A stretch of 9,016 nucleotides of DNA, taken from positions 1-9,016 of the forward strand of contig JAFLEG010000131.1 of NCBI GenBank assembly GCA_017302195.1. The letters are read 5' to 3'. Both the position numbers and the translations under genes were made by a program. Below are positions 1 to 7,327 of the stretch, in pieces (the stretch's first letter is position 1; each line of letters begins with the position of its first letter). The notes under the pieces were generated by a model. It was not told the origin of the DNA. It ran no database searches and saw only the letters and a program-made list of their open reading frames with translations. This DNA is from Verrucomicrobiota bacterium. GTDB lineage: Bacteria; Verrucomicrobiota; Verrucomicrobiia; Limisphaerales; UBA9464.

Positions 1-3000
1 CGAGGGGGAGCGCGTGGAACTGCACAACCACAACGGGCGCTTCATGGACACCCTGCGGTACGGAACCGAAGCGCCCTGGCCGGTGCCGCCCGCCGGAGCC
101 GGCGCCACCCTGTCACGACGCCACCTGCGCGCGCGCAGTGCGGACCCTGCGGACTGGACCTTCAGCCCCCGCCCCGGAGGCACGCCGGGCGCGGCGAACT
201 TCCCGGCCGGCGCTCCCGCCCCTTCCCCGGTGGTGTTCAGCGAAATCCCGGGTGCGGCCGGGCGTCCCTTCTTCGTGGAACTGGTGAACCGCTCGCCGGA
301 GCCGGTGACGGTGGGCGGTTGGATCGTGCGCAGCATCGGCGGGACTGACGGAGACTGGCGGTTTCCCGAGGGTGAGACCATCGCCCCCGGTGGATTCCGG
401 GTCATCGCGTCGCCGGAACTGGGCTGGATTCCCGAGACGGGCGACCGCCTGGTCCTGCTCTCCGGAGCCGACGGAATCTTTCTGGACGGCATCACAGTAG
501 GCGCAGGTCCAAAGGCCTGGTCCGAGGAAGATCAGCGTTGGTGGATCCCCTCCCGCGCAACGCCCGGACAGACCAACGATCTCCCGCATCAGCGCGACGT
601 GGTCATCAACGAGATCCAGTATCATCCCCGCGACCTGCCCGGGGAGACGGCGGTGATCCGCGAGCAGGCCCTGCTGGGCGTGGAGGGCCGGTGGCGATTC
701 GACCCGCCCGGATCGGATCCCGACGCGGGCTGGCAGCAGCCGGGGTACGACGACTCCGCCTGGCGCGAGGGCGCCGGGGTCTTCTTCGTGGAGGAGGCGA
801 CCCTCCCGGCCCCCAAGAACACTCCGCTCACCCTGGGACGCATCGCCTACCATTTCCGCACCACGGTCGTGTTCGATGGCGCGCTCGAGGGCGCCCAACT
901 GGCGCTGCGCCTGTTGGTGGACGACGGCGCCGTGATCTGGCTCAACGGCGAGGAAATCCATCGCCTCAATCTGCCCGAGGGGCCTTTGACTCCGAACACG
1001 CTGGCACTCACCGGCGTGGGCGACGCCACTTTCAGCGAACGACTCCTCCTCTCCGCCAGCGCACTCCGGCAGGGCACCAACGTGCTCGCCGTCGAAGTGC
1101 ACCAGGCCTCCACAGGCAGTTCGGATGTCGTCTTCGGACTCGAGGCCTCGGTGATCATGACCGAGCGACCCGCCGTGCCGCCGCGGGAATCTCCGGAGTC
1201 CTGGGTGGAACTTCACAACCGGAGCGACCAGGCGGTGGACCTTGGCGGATGGCAGTTCTCGGAAGGCATCACGTATGCCTTTCCGGTCGGGACCGTGCTG
1301 GAAGGCGGCGGTTTTCTGCTGGTGGCCTCGGATGCGGCATTCCTCCGCGCCCAGCGGCCCGGGCTGCGGATCCTTGGGAACTTTGGCGGACGCCTGTCCC
1401 GCAGCGACGACGCGCTGGTGCTGCTCGACGCCGCCGGAAACCCGGCAGACGCCGTGCACTATTTCGACGCCGCTCCGTGGCCCAGCCTGGCCGACGGCGG
1501 CGGGTCCACGCTGGAGTTGCGCGAGCCGAGGTCCGACCACCGCCGTCCTGAATCCTGGGCCGCGAGCGACGAGGTGTCCCAGTCCTCCTGGAGGTCGTAT
1601 AGCTACTCCGGGGTGGCGCAATCCGACGGGGGTCCCACCCGCTGGAACGAGTTCCTCCTGGGCCTGCTGGATGCAGGGGAAGCCTGGCTCGACGACGTGA
1701 GCGTGGTCGAGTCGCCTGACACCGGGGCGTCCCGGGAACTGATCCTCAATGGCGACTTTGAAAACGGGGCCACCGGATGGCGGTTCCTGGGCAATCACCG
1801 GCACACCGCCGTGATTGCCGATCCGGATCAACCGGCCAACCACGTGCTGCGCCTCCGGGCCTCGGGCGCCACGGAGCACATGCACAACCACCTGGAGACC
1901 ACGCTGGCCGGCAACGCCCCGGTGGTCAACGGACGCACCTACCGCGTCCAGTTCCGCGCCCGCGCCATCGCCGGATCGCCGCGCCTGAACTCGCGGCTCT
2001 ATTTCAACCGGCTGGCCCGCACCACTCGTTTGGAAACCCCGGCCCTCAGCGGCACTCCGGGACGGCGCAACTCCACCTGGACCGGGAATGCCGGCCCCGG
2101 ATTCCACGGATTGGATCATCTTCCCGTGGTCCCCGCTGCCACCGAACCCGTGACCGTGAGCGTGGACATCGCGGATCCCGATGGGGTCGCGGAGGCGGTG
2201 CTGTGGTGGAATCCCGGCGGGCGCGGATGGCAGCGCAGTGACATGGTCCGAACCCTGGGCACCCGCCATGCCGGCATCATCCCGGCACAGGCGGCCGCCA
2301 CGGTGGTGCAGTTCTACGTCGAAGCGGCGGATGCCCGGGGTGCCCATGCGGCCTTCCCGCCGGCTGGACGCGACGCGCGCGCCCTCTATCAGGTCCGCGA
2401 CAACCAGGCCGCGATCACCCCGCTGCATCAGTTTCGCATCGTGATGACGGCGGCCGACACCGCCTTCCAGTTCGCGGCCACCAACGTCATGAGCAACGAG
2501 TCGCTCGGGGGCACTCTGGTGCTCGATGAAGCGGAGGCCTTCTACGACATCAGGGTCCGTCTGCAGTCCAGCCAGCGAGGACGCCAGGACGAAAGTCGCG
2601 TGGGATTCAGCCTGAGCTTCCCCGCCGACCGGCAGTTCCACGGTGTCCACGACTCGCTGACGCTGGACCGCAGCGGGGGCTATTCCGGACGCGGCGGACG
2701 GCAGGACGAAATCGTGCTGCGGCACATCATCAATCAGGCGGGCGGACTGCCTGAATGCTACAACGATCTGGCCCGCGTGATCTTCCCGCGCGCCCTGGAG
2801 GGACGCCGCAACGGGATCGCGCAATTGCTGACGGCCAAGTACGGGGACGAGTTTCTCGACGACTCCTTTCCCTCGGGCAGCGATGGCGGGCTGTTCAAGC
2901 TGGAGCTCATCTACTTCCCGGTGTCCTCGGTGGCCAATGACCCGCAGCGTCCCAAGCTGCCGCAACCCGACGAAGTCATCGGCGCCGACATCGCCAATCG

Positions 3001-4183
3001 CGGCGAAGACCCGGAGGCCTATCGCTGGCACTTCCTCATCGAGAACCGCCGCGACGACGACGACTACGCCCCCGTGCTCCGGCTGGCGCAGACATTGAGC
3101 CTTTCCGGGACGCTGCTGGAACAGCGCGGCAACGAGGTCCTCGATGTGGACCAATGGGCGCGGGCCATGGCCCTCAAGAGCCTGAGCGGCGATGCGGACA
3201 CCTATGCCGTGGGCTATGAGCACAACCAGTTCATTTACTTCCGTCCGGACACCGGCAAGGCGCTGGCCTTTCCCTGGGATATGGACTTCGCCTGGTCCAG
3301 GAACCCCTCCGAGCCCCTGCCGGTGGGCGCCAACATCGGCCGCCTGCTGTCCGCACCGGGAAACCTCCGGCGGTTCTACGGTCATGTGGAGGACCTGCTG
3401 AACCGGTCCTTCGATGCCACCTACATCACCCGGTGGACCACCCACTACGGCCGCCTGGCCGGACAGAACTACTCCGGCGTCCGCACCTACATCCAGCAGC
3501 GCGCCGCGTCGGCACGGGCCCAGCTTCCCCGGCCGATGCCCCTGGGCATCACCACCGGCGGCGGCGCGAATCCGATCCTGGTGAACACGCCGTACCTGAC
3601 CCTGTCCGGCGTGGCGGGCACCCAGTTCCGGGAACTGGTCTTGCGCGCCCCGGAGACCGGCCTGGGCTGGACCTGGTCCACCCTGACCAACTGGCAGCAC
3701 CGCGTGCCCCTGTGGCTGGGAACCAATCGCATTGAGGTCCTGGCCTACGACTACTCCGGACAGCTCGCAGCCTCGAACACCGTCGTGGTGGTCTCCTCCG
3801 CCGTCACCGGAGGCACGGACCGCGATGGCGACGGTCTGCCCGATGGCTGGGAGGTGTTGAAGGGATTCAACCCCGGTGTGGCCGACGCGACGGAGGACAC
3901 CGATGACGATGGATGGTCCAACGGGGAGGAGTATCTCGCAGGCACCGACCCGCGGCAGTCTTCCGACGGGCTCCGCTGTGTGGCCGACGCAGGTGACGAA
4001 GGGGTCACGATCCGTTTCCGGGCGCAGCCCGGACGCGGCTACACGCTGTCGCGTCGGGACAGCCTCTCATTGCCCTGGTCCGTGGTGACCACCCTGCCCC
4101 CGGCCGCCACCGTCCGTGACGTGGCGCTGCCGGACACCGCTGCAGGCGGGTCCGCGGCATGGTACCGGATCACCACCCCGTGA
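1..4183 (+). CDS. Large secreted lamin-tail-domain / CotH-kinase-like multidomain protein (5' end outside window)
   Basis: The frame is open at the left edge and the first residues already match the end of a lamin-tail domain (RYGTEAPWP, then PRPGGTPGAAN), so the gene starts upstream and the GTG at 14 is not the real start. Counting residues from that GTG, I see: the end of a lamin-tail domain (1-62); a second one (about 73-190); a third beginning at 196 (VVINEIQYHP), interrupted by a beta-sandwich (about 227-380, WLNGEEI and GTNVLAVEVHQ), and resuming at 397 (WVELHNRS) to about 515; a carbohydrate-binding-like region (524-675, LILNGDFE); an Ig-like segment; a CotH-kinase-like domain (about 804-1170) with YEHNQFIYF (1068 on) and PWDMDFAW (Asp1089, Asp1091, likely metal ligands); a second Ig-like segment; a calcium-type repeat (DRDGDGLPD, 1269-1277); and a final domain ending WYRITTP. 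CotH proteins of Bacillus phosphorylate spore-coat proteins; the role of the non-sporulating versions is unknown. An extracellular location is inferred from the architecture, because the signal peptide is not in view. Family assignment is firm; function is not. Confidence 0.9.
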   Translation, partial: EGERVELHNHNGRFMDTLRYGTEAPWPVPPAGAGATLSRRHLRARSADPADWTFSPRPGGTPGAANFPAGAPAPSPVVFSEIPGAAGRPFFVELVNRSPEPVTVGGWIVRSIGGTDGDWRFPEGETIAPGGFRVIASPELGWIPETGDRLVLLSGADGIFLDGITVGAGPKAWSEEDQRWWIPSRATPGQTNDLPHQRDVVINEIQYHPRDLPGETAVIREQALLGVEGRWRFDPPGSDPDAGWQQPGYDDSAWREGAGVFFVEEATLPAPKNTPLTLGRIAYHFRTTVVFDGALEGAQLALRLLVDDGAVIWLNGEEIHRLNLPEGPLTPNTLALTGVGDATFSERLLLSASALRQGTNVLAVEVHQASTGSSDVVFGLEASVIMTERPAVPPRESPESWVELHNRSDQAVDLGGWQFSEGITYAFPVGTVLEGGGFLLVASDAAFLRAQRPGLRILGNFGGRLSRSDDALVLLDAAGNPADAVHYFDAAPWPSLADGGGSTLELREPRSDHRRPESWAASDEVSQSSWRSYSYSGVAQSDGGPTRWNEFLLGLLDAGEAWLDDVSVVESPDTGASRELILNGDFENGATGWRFLGNHRHTAVIADPDQPANHVLRLRASGATEHMHNHLETTLAGNAPVVNGRTYRVQFRARAIAGSPRLNSRLYFNRLARTTRLETPALSGTPGRRNSTWTGNAGPGFHGLDHLPVVPAATEPVTVSVDIADPDGVAEAVLWWNPGGRGWQRSDMVRTLGTRHAGIIPAQAAATVVQFYVEAADARGAHAAFPPAGRDARALYQVRDNQAAITPLHQFRIVMTAADTAFQFAATNVMSNESLGGTLVLDEAEAFYDIRVRLQSSQRGRQDESRVGFSLSFPADRQFHGVHDSLTLDRSGGYSGRGGRQDEIVLRHIINQAGGLPECYNDLARVIFPRALEGRRNGIAQLLTAKYGDEFLDDSFPSGSDGGLFKLELIYFPVSSVANDPQRPKLPQPDEVIGADIANRGEDPEAYRWHFLIENRRDDDDYAPVLRLAQTLSLSGTLLEQRGNEVLDVDQWARAMALKSLSGDADTYAVGYEHNQFIYFRPDTGKALAFPWDMDFAWSRNPSEPLPVGANIGRLLSAPGNLRRFYGHVEDLLNRSFDATYITRWTTHYGRLAGQNYSGVRTYIQQRAASARAQLPRPMPLGITTGGGANPILVNTPYLTLSGVAGTQFRELVLRAPETGLGWTWSTLTNWQHRVPLWLGTNRIEVLAYDYSGQLAASNTVVVVSSAVTGGTDRDGDGLPDGWEVLKGFNPGVADATEDTDDDGWSNGEEYLAGTDPRQSSDGLRCVADAGDEGVTIRFRAQPGRGYTLSRRDSLSLPWSVVTTLPPAATVRDVALPDTAAGGSAAWYRITTP

Positions 4184-4185
4184 CC

Positions 4186-4347
4186 TCATGCCGAACCGAA
4201 CTCGGCCTGGTCCACGCCGGCCAGTTCCTGAAGCAGTTGATCGAAGGCCCAGCGATAGGGAGATCCATGCATCACGGCGAGCGTCTCGGGGATGAGACCC
4301 GCAAGGGAACGCAGTACGCCCAACGCGCCTCTCTTCCCTCGATCCCC
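4186..4347 (-). pseudogene. Apparent 3' remnant of a metallo-beta-lactamase-fold hydrolase gene
   Basis: On the minus strand, from an in-frame stop at 4348-4350 down to the TGA at 4186-4188, there is a short open frame of 53 codons that reads like a protein C-terminus: LRSLAGLIPETLAVMHGS, then PYRWAFDQLLQELAGV. In many MBL-fold metallo-hydrolases the C-terminal end has the form 'P-TLA-MHGSS-RGD...L..LA', where this late His is a metal ligand (here the MHGS codons lie at 4261-4272). The Gly-Asp that usually follows is not present. There is no plausible start codon with a ribosome site, and I find no MBL-like continuation in the other two minus frames above 4347. The gene therefore seems truncated and decayed. 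Its stop lies only two bases from the stop of the CotH-like gene, with which it is convergent. Recognition rests on one motif and about 30 residues, so a chance reading frame is possible. Confidence 0.4.
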
Positions 4348-4396
4348 TCAGCAACTCCACACGCGCAACGGCAGAAATTGGGGTCGTGCGGAAGCC

Positions 4397-4423
4397 CGCC
4401 CCTACCCAGGATGGGTAGGGGCG
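4397..4423. repeat. Perfect inverted repeat (11-12 bp stem, very short loop)
   Basis: CGCCCCTACCC at 4397-4407 is exactly the reverse complement of GGGTAGGGGCG at 4413-4423. The five bases between them are AGGAT, whose outer A and T can also pair, leaving a three-base loop. A stem this long and GC-rich would form in RNA or as a DNA cruciform. No T-run follows on either side, so it is not a canonical intrinsic terminator, although it could still help end transcription of the CotH-like gene. It may equally be a REP-like or miniature-element palindrome. It lies just beyond the truncated end of the MBL-like remnant. Confidence 0.8.
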
Positions 4424-4549
4424 TGTTCCATCCGCGCCCCCATATGGATCCGCTGCGCCCGTGGATGAACGACGCAGAACGCGGGAAGCCCGTGGCGCCG
4501 ACGCCTCCCCCATCCCCGCGGCGGCTCCACGAACCAAGCGGCAGAAACC

Positions 4550-4581
4550 CCTGTCGGATTCCGGCCTTCGGCGGCGACAGG
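4550..4581 (+). promoter_or_regulatory. Stem-loop overlapping the likely ribosome binding site of the sigma-factor gene
   Basis: CCTGTCG at 4550-4556 pairs perfectly with CGACAGG at 4575-4581; a short inner stem CCG/CGG (4561-4563 with 4569-4571) could stabilise it. The 3' arm contains the only Shine-Dalgarno-like AGG (4579-4581), eight bases before the ATG at 4590. If the stem forms in the mRNA it would hide that site and lower translation. The pairing is visible in the sequence; a regulatory role is inference. Confidence 0.35.
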
Positions 4582-4589
4582 TCTGTGAG

Positions 4590-7268
4590 ATGAGCGAATC
4601 CGATTCCGAGCTGCTGGCGCGGTTTGCCAGGGAGCGATGCGAGCAGGCGTTCACCACCCTGGTCCGCCGGCACCTGGGACTGGTCCACGCCGCGGCCCTG
4701 CGCCGGGTCCGGTCGCCCCAGACAGCGGAGGACATCGCGCAGTCGGTCTTTTTGGACCTCGCCCGAAGTGCCCACCGCCTGCCGCCCGGAACGGTCCTCG
4801 CCGCCTGGCTCTACCAGGTGACGCAGCGCACGGCGGTGGATGTCATCCGCCGCGAATCCCGACGCCAGCTTCGGGAGCAGACCGCCCTGGAAATGAATGC
4901 CCTCGAAGCCGCTCCCGACGACTGGACCCAGATCGCACCGCTGCTCGATGAGGCCATGCAGGGCCTCGACGCACCGGACCGCGAGGCCGTCCTGCTCCGC
5001 TACTTCCAGAACCAGCCGCTCCGCGAGGTCGGGATGGCCTTGGGCATCTCGGAGGATGCCGCCCAGAAGCGCGTCCGGCGTGCCATGGACCAGTTGCGGC
5101 ACAACCTGGCGGGCCGCGGCGTTTCGGTGGCGTCGGGAGGATTGGCGGGATTGCTCTCCGGCCACGCGGCTCCCGCGGTGGCCGACGCCTTGGTTTCCCG
5201 GGTCACCGACTCCGTGTTGAACGGCCTGCCTCAGCTTCCCATGCGCCCGGGCCTGGCGGTGGGGTTGCTCTCGGGATTTCGCAGCCTGGTCGGAACCGGC
5301 ATCACACCTCAACTCGCCGTCGGCGCCCTGGTGGTCGCCATCGGTGGAGGCCTGACCTGGCTGGCGGTGGAAGGGAAAGCCGGCCGGGATCCCTCAGTGT
5401 CTGCCCCGCCCGTCCCCGCAGCCATCGCCACACCGGTGACGGCCGTGCCGGCGTCTGCAGGTTCAGAACCGGCAGCCGCGGCAGCGCTTCCGGATCCCCG
5501 GGAACTGCTGCGCGGCGTGGTGCGGGCACGGCAGCAATTCGCGTCGGGCATGGCCGAATACTCGATCACCGTGACCCTCACTGGTCAGGGCACGACTCGT
5601 GATGTAACCAACCAGACTCGCACGACGATCCACTTCGAAGGAAACAACTTCCGCACAGAACAGACCAACTGGGAGTACAGTTATGCCTACTCCGAGAACG
5701 AAGCCGAGCAGGAGGCGATCAAGAACCGAGCGGATGCCATGGATCGGGAGTCGGCAATCCGCGAGGGTCTGATTGAGCCGTTTCCCTCCCGGCATGTTCT
5801 CGTAACCGACGGTCAGGTGCTGATGGACCTCTGGGATACTGGCAAGGGGCACCCCAGCGTGACCATTGATGAGGCCGGTAAGGGCTCCGGGATTGGTCAC
5901 TTCGATCCACGATGCCTTGGACTCAGCACCCCCTTGGGAACGGGCACGACCATCGGGCAGTTCGATGGCTGGGTGAACTCCAAGTCTGTTCAACTGCTGG
6001 GACAGGAACTCGTGGACGGTGTCCAGACGTGGCATGTCCGGGTAGCGCTGCCCGAACCATCCGCGCCGCTGACGCTGGATTTCTGGATGGATGCGGCGCA
6101 TCCGGAACGCGTCGTCCGTCACTTCTTCAACGGAGAGGTGGTGACCTGCCGCTACGACGAATCGGACCCGGGCAACCCAATCCCTTCCGAAGTGCATTCC
6201 TTCGAGGAACGGCGAGGGGGACGCAGAATCAGCTCACGGATTGTGCAGACCCGATCGGACTGGGCCGCCGCCGTGGACCCAGCCCAATTCACACTGGCGG
6301 GGCTTGGAATGCCCGTGGGCACTCTGGTGACTGATGTTCGAAAGAGCCGGTTTATGGGCTACTGGACCGGCGCCGGCCTGTCGGAGGATCTGCCGGAGGA
6401 AGCGGATGGAGAATCGACGGAGATTCCCGCGCTTTCCGAGTTCCTCGCCCTTCTGGAGTTTTCCCCGGCGAGCGATGAAGCCCGGGACGCGGCCATCTGG
6501 ATCATGCTCAACAATCCTGACGGTCCCGAGGTGGACCGGGCGTTCGCAGTGCTCCAGGCGCATCACCTTCGGGCGCCAGGGCTCCTAACCGTGTGTCGTG
6601 AACAGGAACGGGTCCGGCACCGCGGTTCACAGGCTCTCCTGGAGAACCTGCTCCGGGAGCATCCGGACTCCGAGGTGCGCGGGACCGCCTGCTTCGCCCT
6701 CGCGCTGCTGCTCAAGGACCAGGCGAAATTCGGCCAGAACCCCCAAGCCACTGCCACGGCACTGCAGTACCTCGATCGGGCCCGCGCCGAGTTCGGCGCG
6801 GTGCAGTGGAAGGGAAATCCGCTCGCAATCGCCGTGTTGCCGGAACTCGATGATCTGCGCCGCCTCCGGGTGGGGCAACCGGGACCGGAAATCACCGGGC
6901 AGGATCTCGACGGACAGCCCATGCTCCTAAGCGATTACCGGAAGCATGTGGTCGCGCTGGTATTCTGGTCCAACAGCCTCATTCAGGCCGCTGAACTCCG
7001 GAAGCTCGCCGAGCATTTCGCGGAGGAGCCGTTCTCAGTGGTCGGAGTGTTCTGTGACAAGGATGCCGAGTCCGCCCGCTCCGAGGTGCAACGACGCGGA
7101 ATGCCATGGCGGTCCATCATGGACGGACGCCACGGCCCCATCGCGAAGGAGTGGAATATCCGCGGTTGGCCTACTCTGTGGATCCTGGATCGCCAGGGCA
7201 TCATTCGCCACCGCGACCTGTGGGGTCCTGAATTGCGCCAGGCCGTGGAGCGGTTGTTGAAGGAATAG
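4590..7268 (+). CDS. Membrane-anchored ECF sigma factor fused to LolA-like and thioredoxin-like (CxxC-less) domains
   Basis: This is one uninterrupted 892-residue frame. I chose the ATG at 4590 because the protein then opens MSESDSELLARFARERCEQAF, the usual N-terminus of this ECF sigma type, with AGG eight bases upstream; a GTG at 4461 would add 43 unrelated Arg-rich residues. Domains: sigma region 2 (about 10-95, including AEDIAQSVFLDLAR and WLYQVTQRTAVDVIRR, core binding and -10 recognition); sigma region 4 helix-turn-helix (about 118-177, DREAVLLRYF then EVGMALGISEDAAQKRVRRAM); an amphipathic stretch; one transmembrane helix (242-260); an Ala/Pro linker; a beta-rich LolA-like domain (about 304-584); a helical region (about 612-760, HPDSEVRGTACFALALLL); and a TlpA/redoxin-like domain (761-892) with cis-proline RGWPT (Pro861). 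The usual WCxxC is replaced by S796-L-I-Q-A800, so it should have no disulfide chemistry. Predicted topology is sigma domain inside, remainder outside. It probably couples an envelope signal to transcription, but the signal and target genes are unknown. No anti-sigma gene is adjacent. Confidence 0.9.
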   Translation: MSESDSELLARFARERCEQAFTTLVRRHLGLVHAAALRRVRSPQTAEDIAQSVFLDLARSAHRLPPGTVLAAWLYQVTQRTAVDVIRRESRRQLREQTALEMNALEAAPDDWTQIAPLLDEAMQGLDAPDREAVLLRYFQNQPLREVGMALGISEDAAQKRVRRAMDQLRHNLAGRGVSVASGGLAGLLSGHAAPAVADALVSRVTDSVLNGLPQLPMRPGLAVGLLSGFRSLVGTGITPQLAVGALVVAIGGGLTWLAVEGKAGRDPSVSAPPVPAAIATPVTAVPASAGSEPAAAAALPDPRELLRGVVRARQQFASGMAEYSITVTLTGQGTTRDVTNQTRTTIHFEGNNFRTEQTNWEYSYAYSENEAEQEAIKNRADAMDRESAIREGLIEPFPSRHVLVTDGQVLMDLWDTGKGHPSVTIDEAGKGSGIGHFDPRCLGLSTPLGTGTTIGQFDGWVNSKSVQLLGQELVDGVQTWHVRVALPEPSAPLTLDFWMDAAHPERVVRHFFNGEVVTCRYDESDPGNPIPSEVHSFEERRGGRRISSRIVQTRSDWAAAVDPAQFTLAGLGMPVGTLVTDVRKSRFMGYWTGAGLSEDLPEEADGESTEIPALSEFLALLEFSPASDEARDAAIWIMLNNPDGPEVDRAFAVLQAHHLRAPGLLTVCREQERVRHRGSQALLENLLREHPDSEVRGTACFALALLLKDQAKFGQNPQATATALQYLDRARAEFGAVQWKGNPLAIAVLPELDDLRRLRVGQPGPEITGQDLDGQPMLLSDYRKHVVALVFWSNSLIQAAELRKLAEHFAEEPFSVVGVFCDKDAESARSEVQRRGMPWRSIMDGRHGPIAKEWNIRGWPTLWILDRQGIIRHRDLWGPELRQAVERLLKE

Positions 7269-7327
7269 TCCCAAATCGCGGGGTGGATACCGTGTAAGGT
7301 CAGCGCCTACTCGCGTCGTCGGCCGCG

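Larger units (their letters stand above)
4184..4589. other. Intergenic region without an intact gene
   Basis: These 406 bases separate the CotH-like gene from the sigma-factor fusion. The left 160 bases hold the probable MBL-fold gene remnant on the minus strand. The right 240 bases hold a perfect inverted repeat (4397-4423) and a stem-loop over the ribosome binding site of the sigma gene (4550-4581). I see no convincing -35/-10 pair for the sigma gene, no tRNA and no intact small gene. Open frames crossing this region from the sigma gene are out-of-frame extensions caused by high GC. Confidence 0.6.

Noticed and set aside
113..3700. A 1195-codon open frame on the minus strand across the CotH-like gene.
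   Set aside because: The plus-strand frame has clear domain motifs throughout; the minus frame is low-complexity Gly/Arg/Val/His-rich sequence with no recognisable motif, as expected for the antisense of a GC-rich gene.
4369..4547. A nine-base direct repeat CGGCAGAAA at 4369-4377 and 4539-4547, possible ends of a small mobile element.
   Set aside because: It is too short, has no matching terminal inverted repeats, and could arise by chance.
4461..4589. A GTG start giving the sigma fusion 43 more residues.
   Set aside because: The added stretch is Arg/Ala/Pro-rich and unlike sigma N-termini, and it overlaps the stem-loop. The ATG at 4590 matches the normal start of this family and has an AGG at good spacing.
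4272..5312. A 346-codon minus-strand frame opposite the sigma domain.
   Set aside because: It is antisense to a well-conserved sigma factor and shows no family motif. Its lower end also runs through the intergenic palindrome.
7269..7327. A possible bidirectional terminator between the convergent sigma fusion and SDR genes.
   Set aside because: No convincing stem or T-run is visible in these 59 bases.
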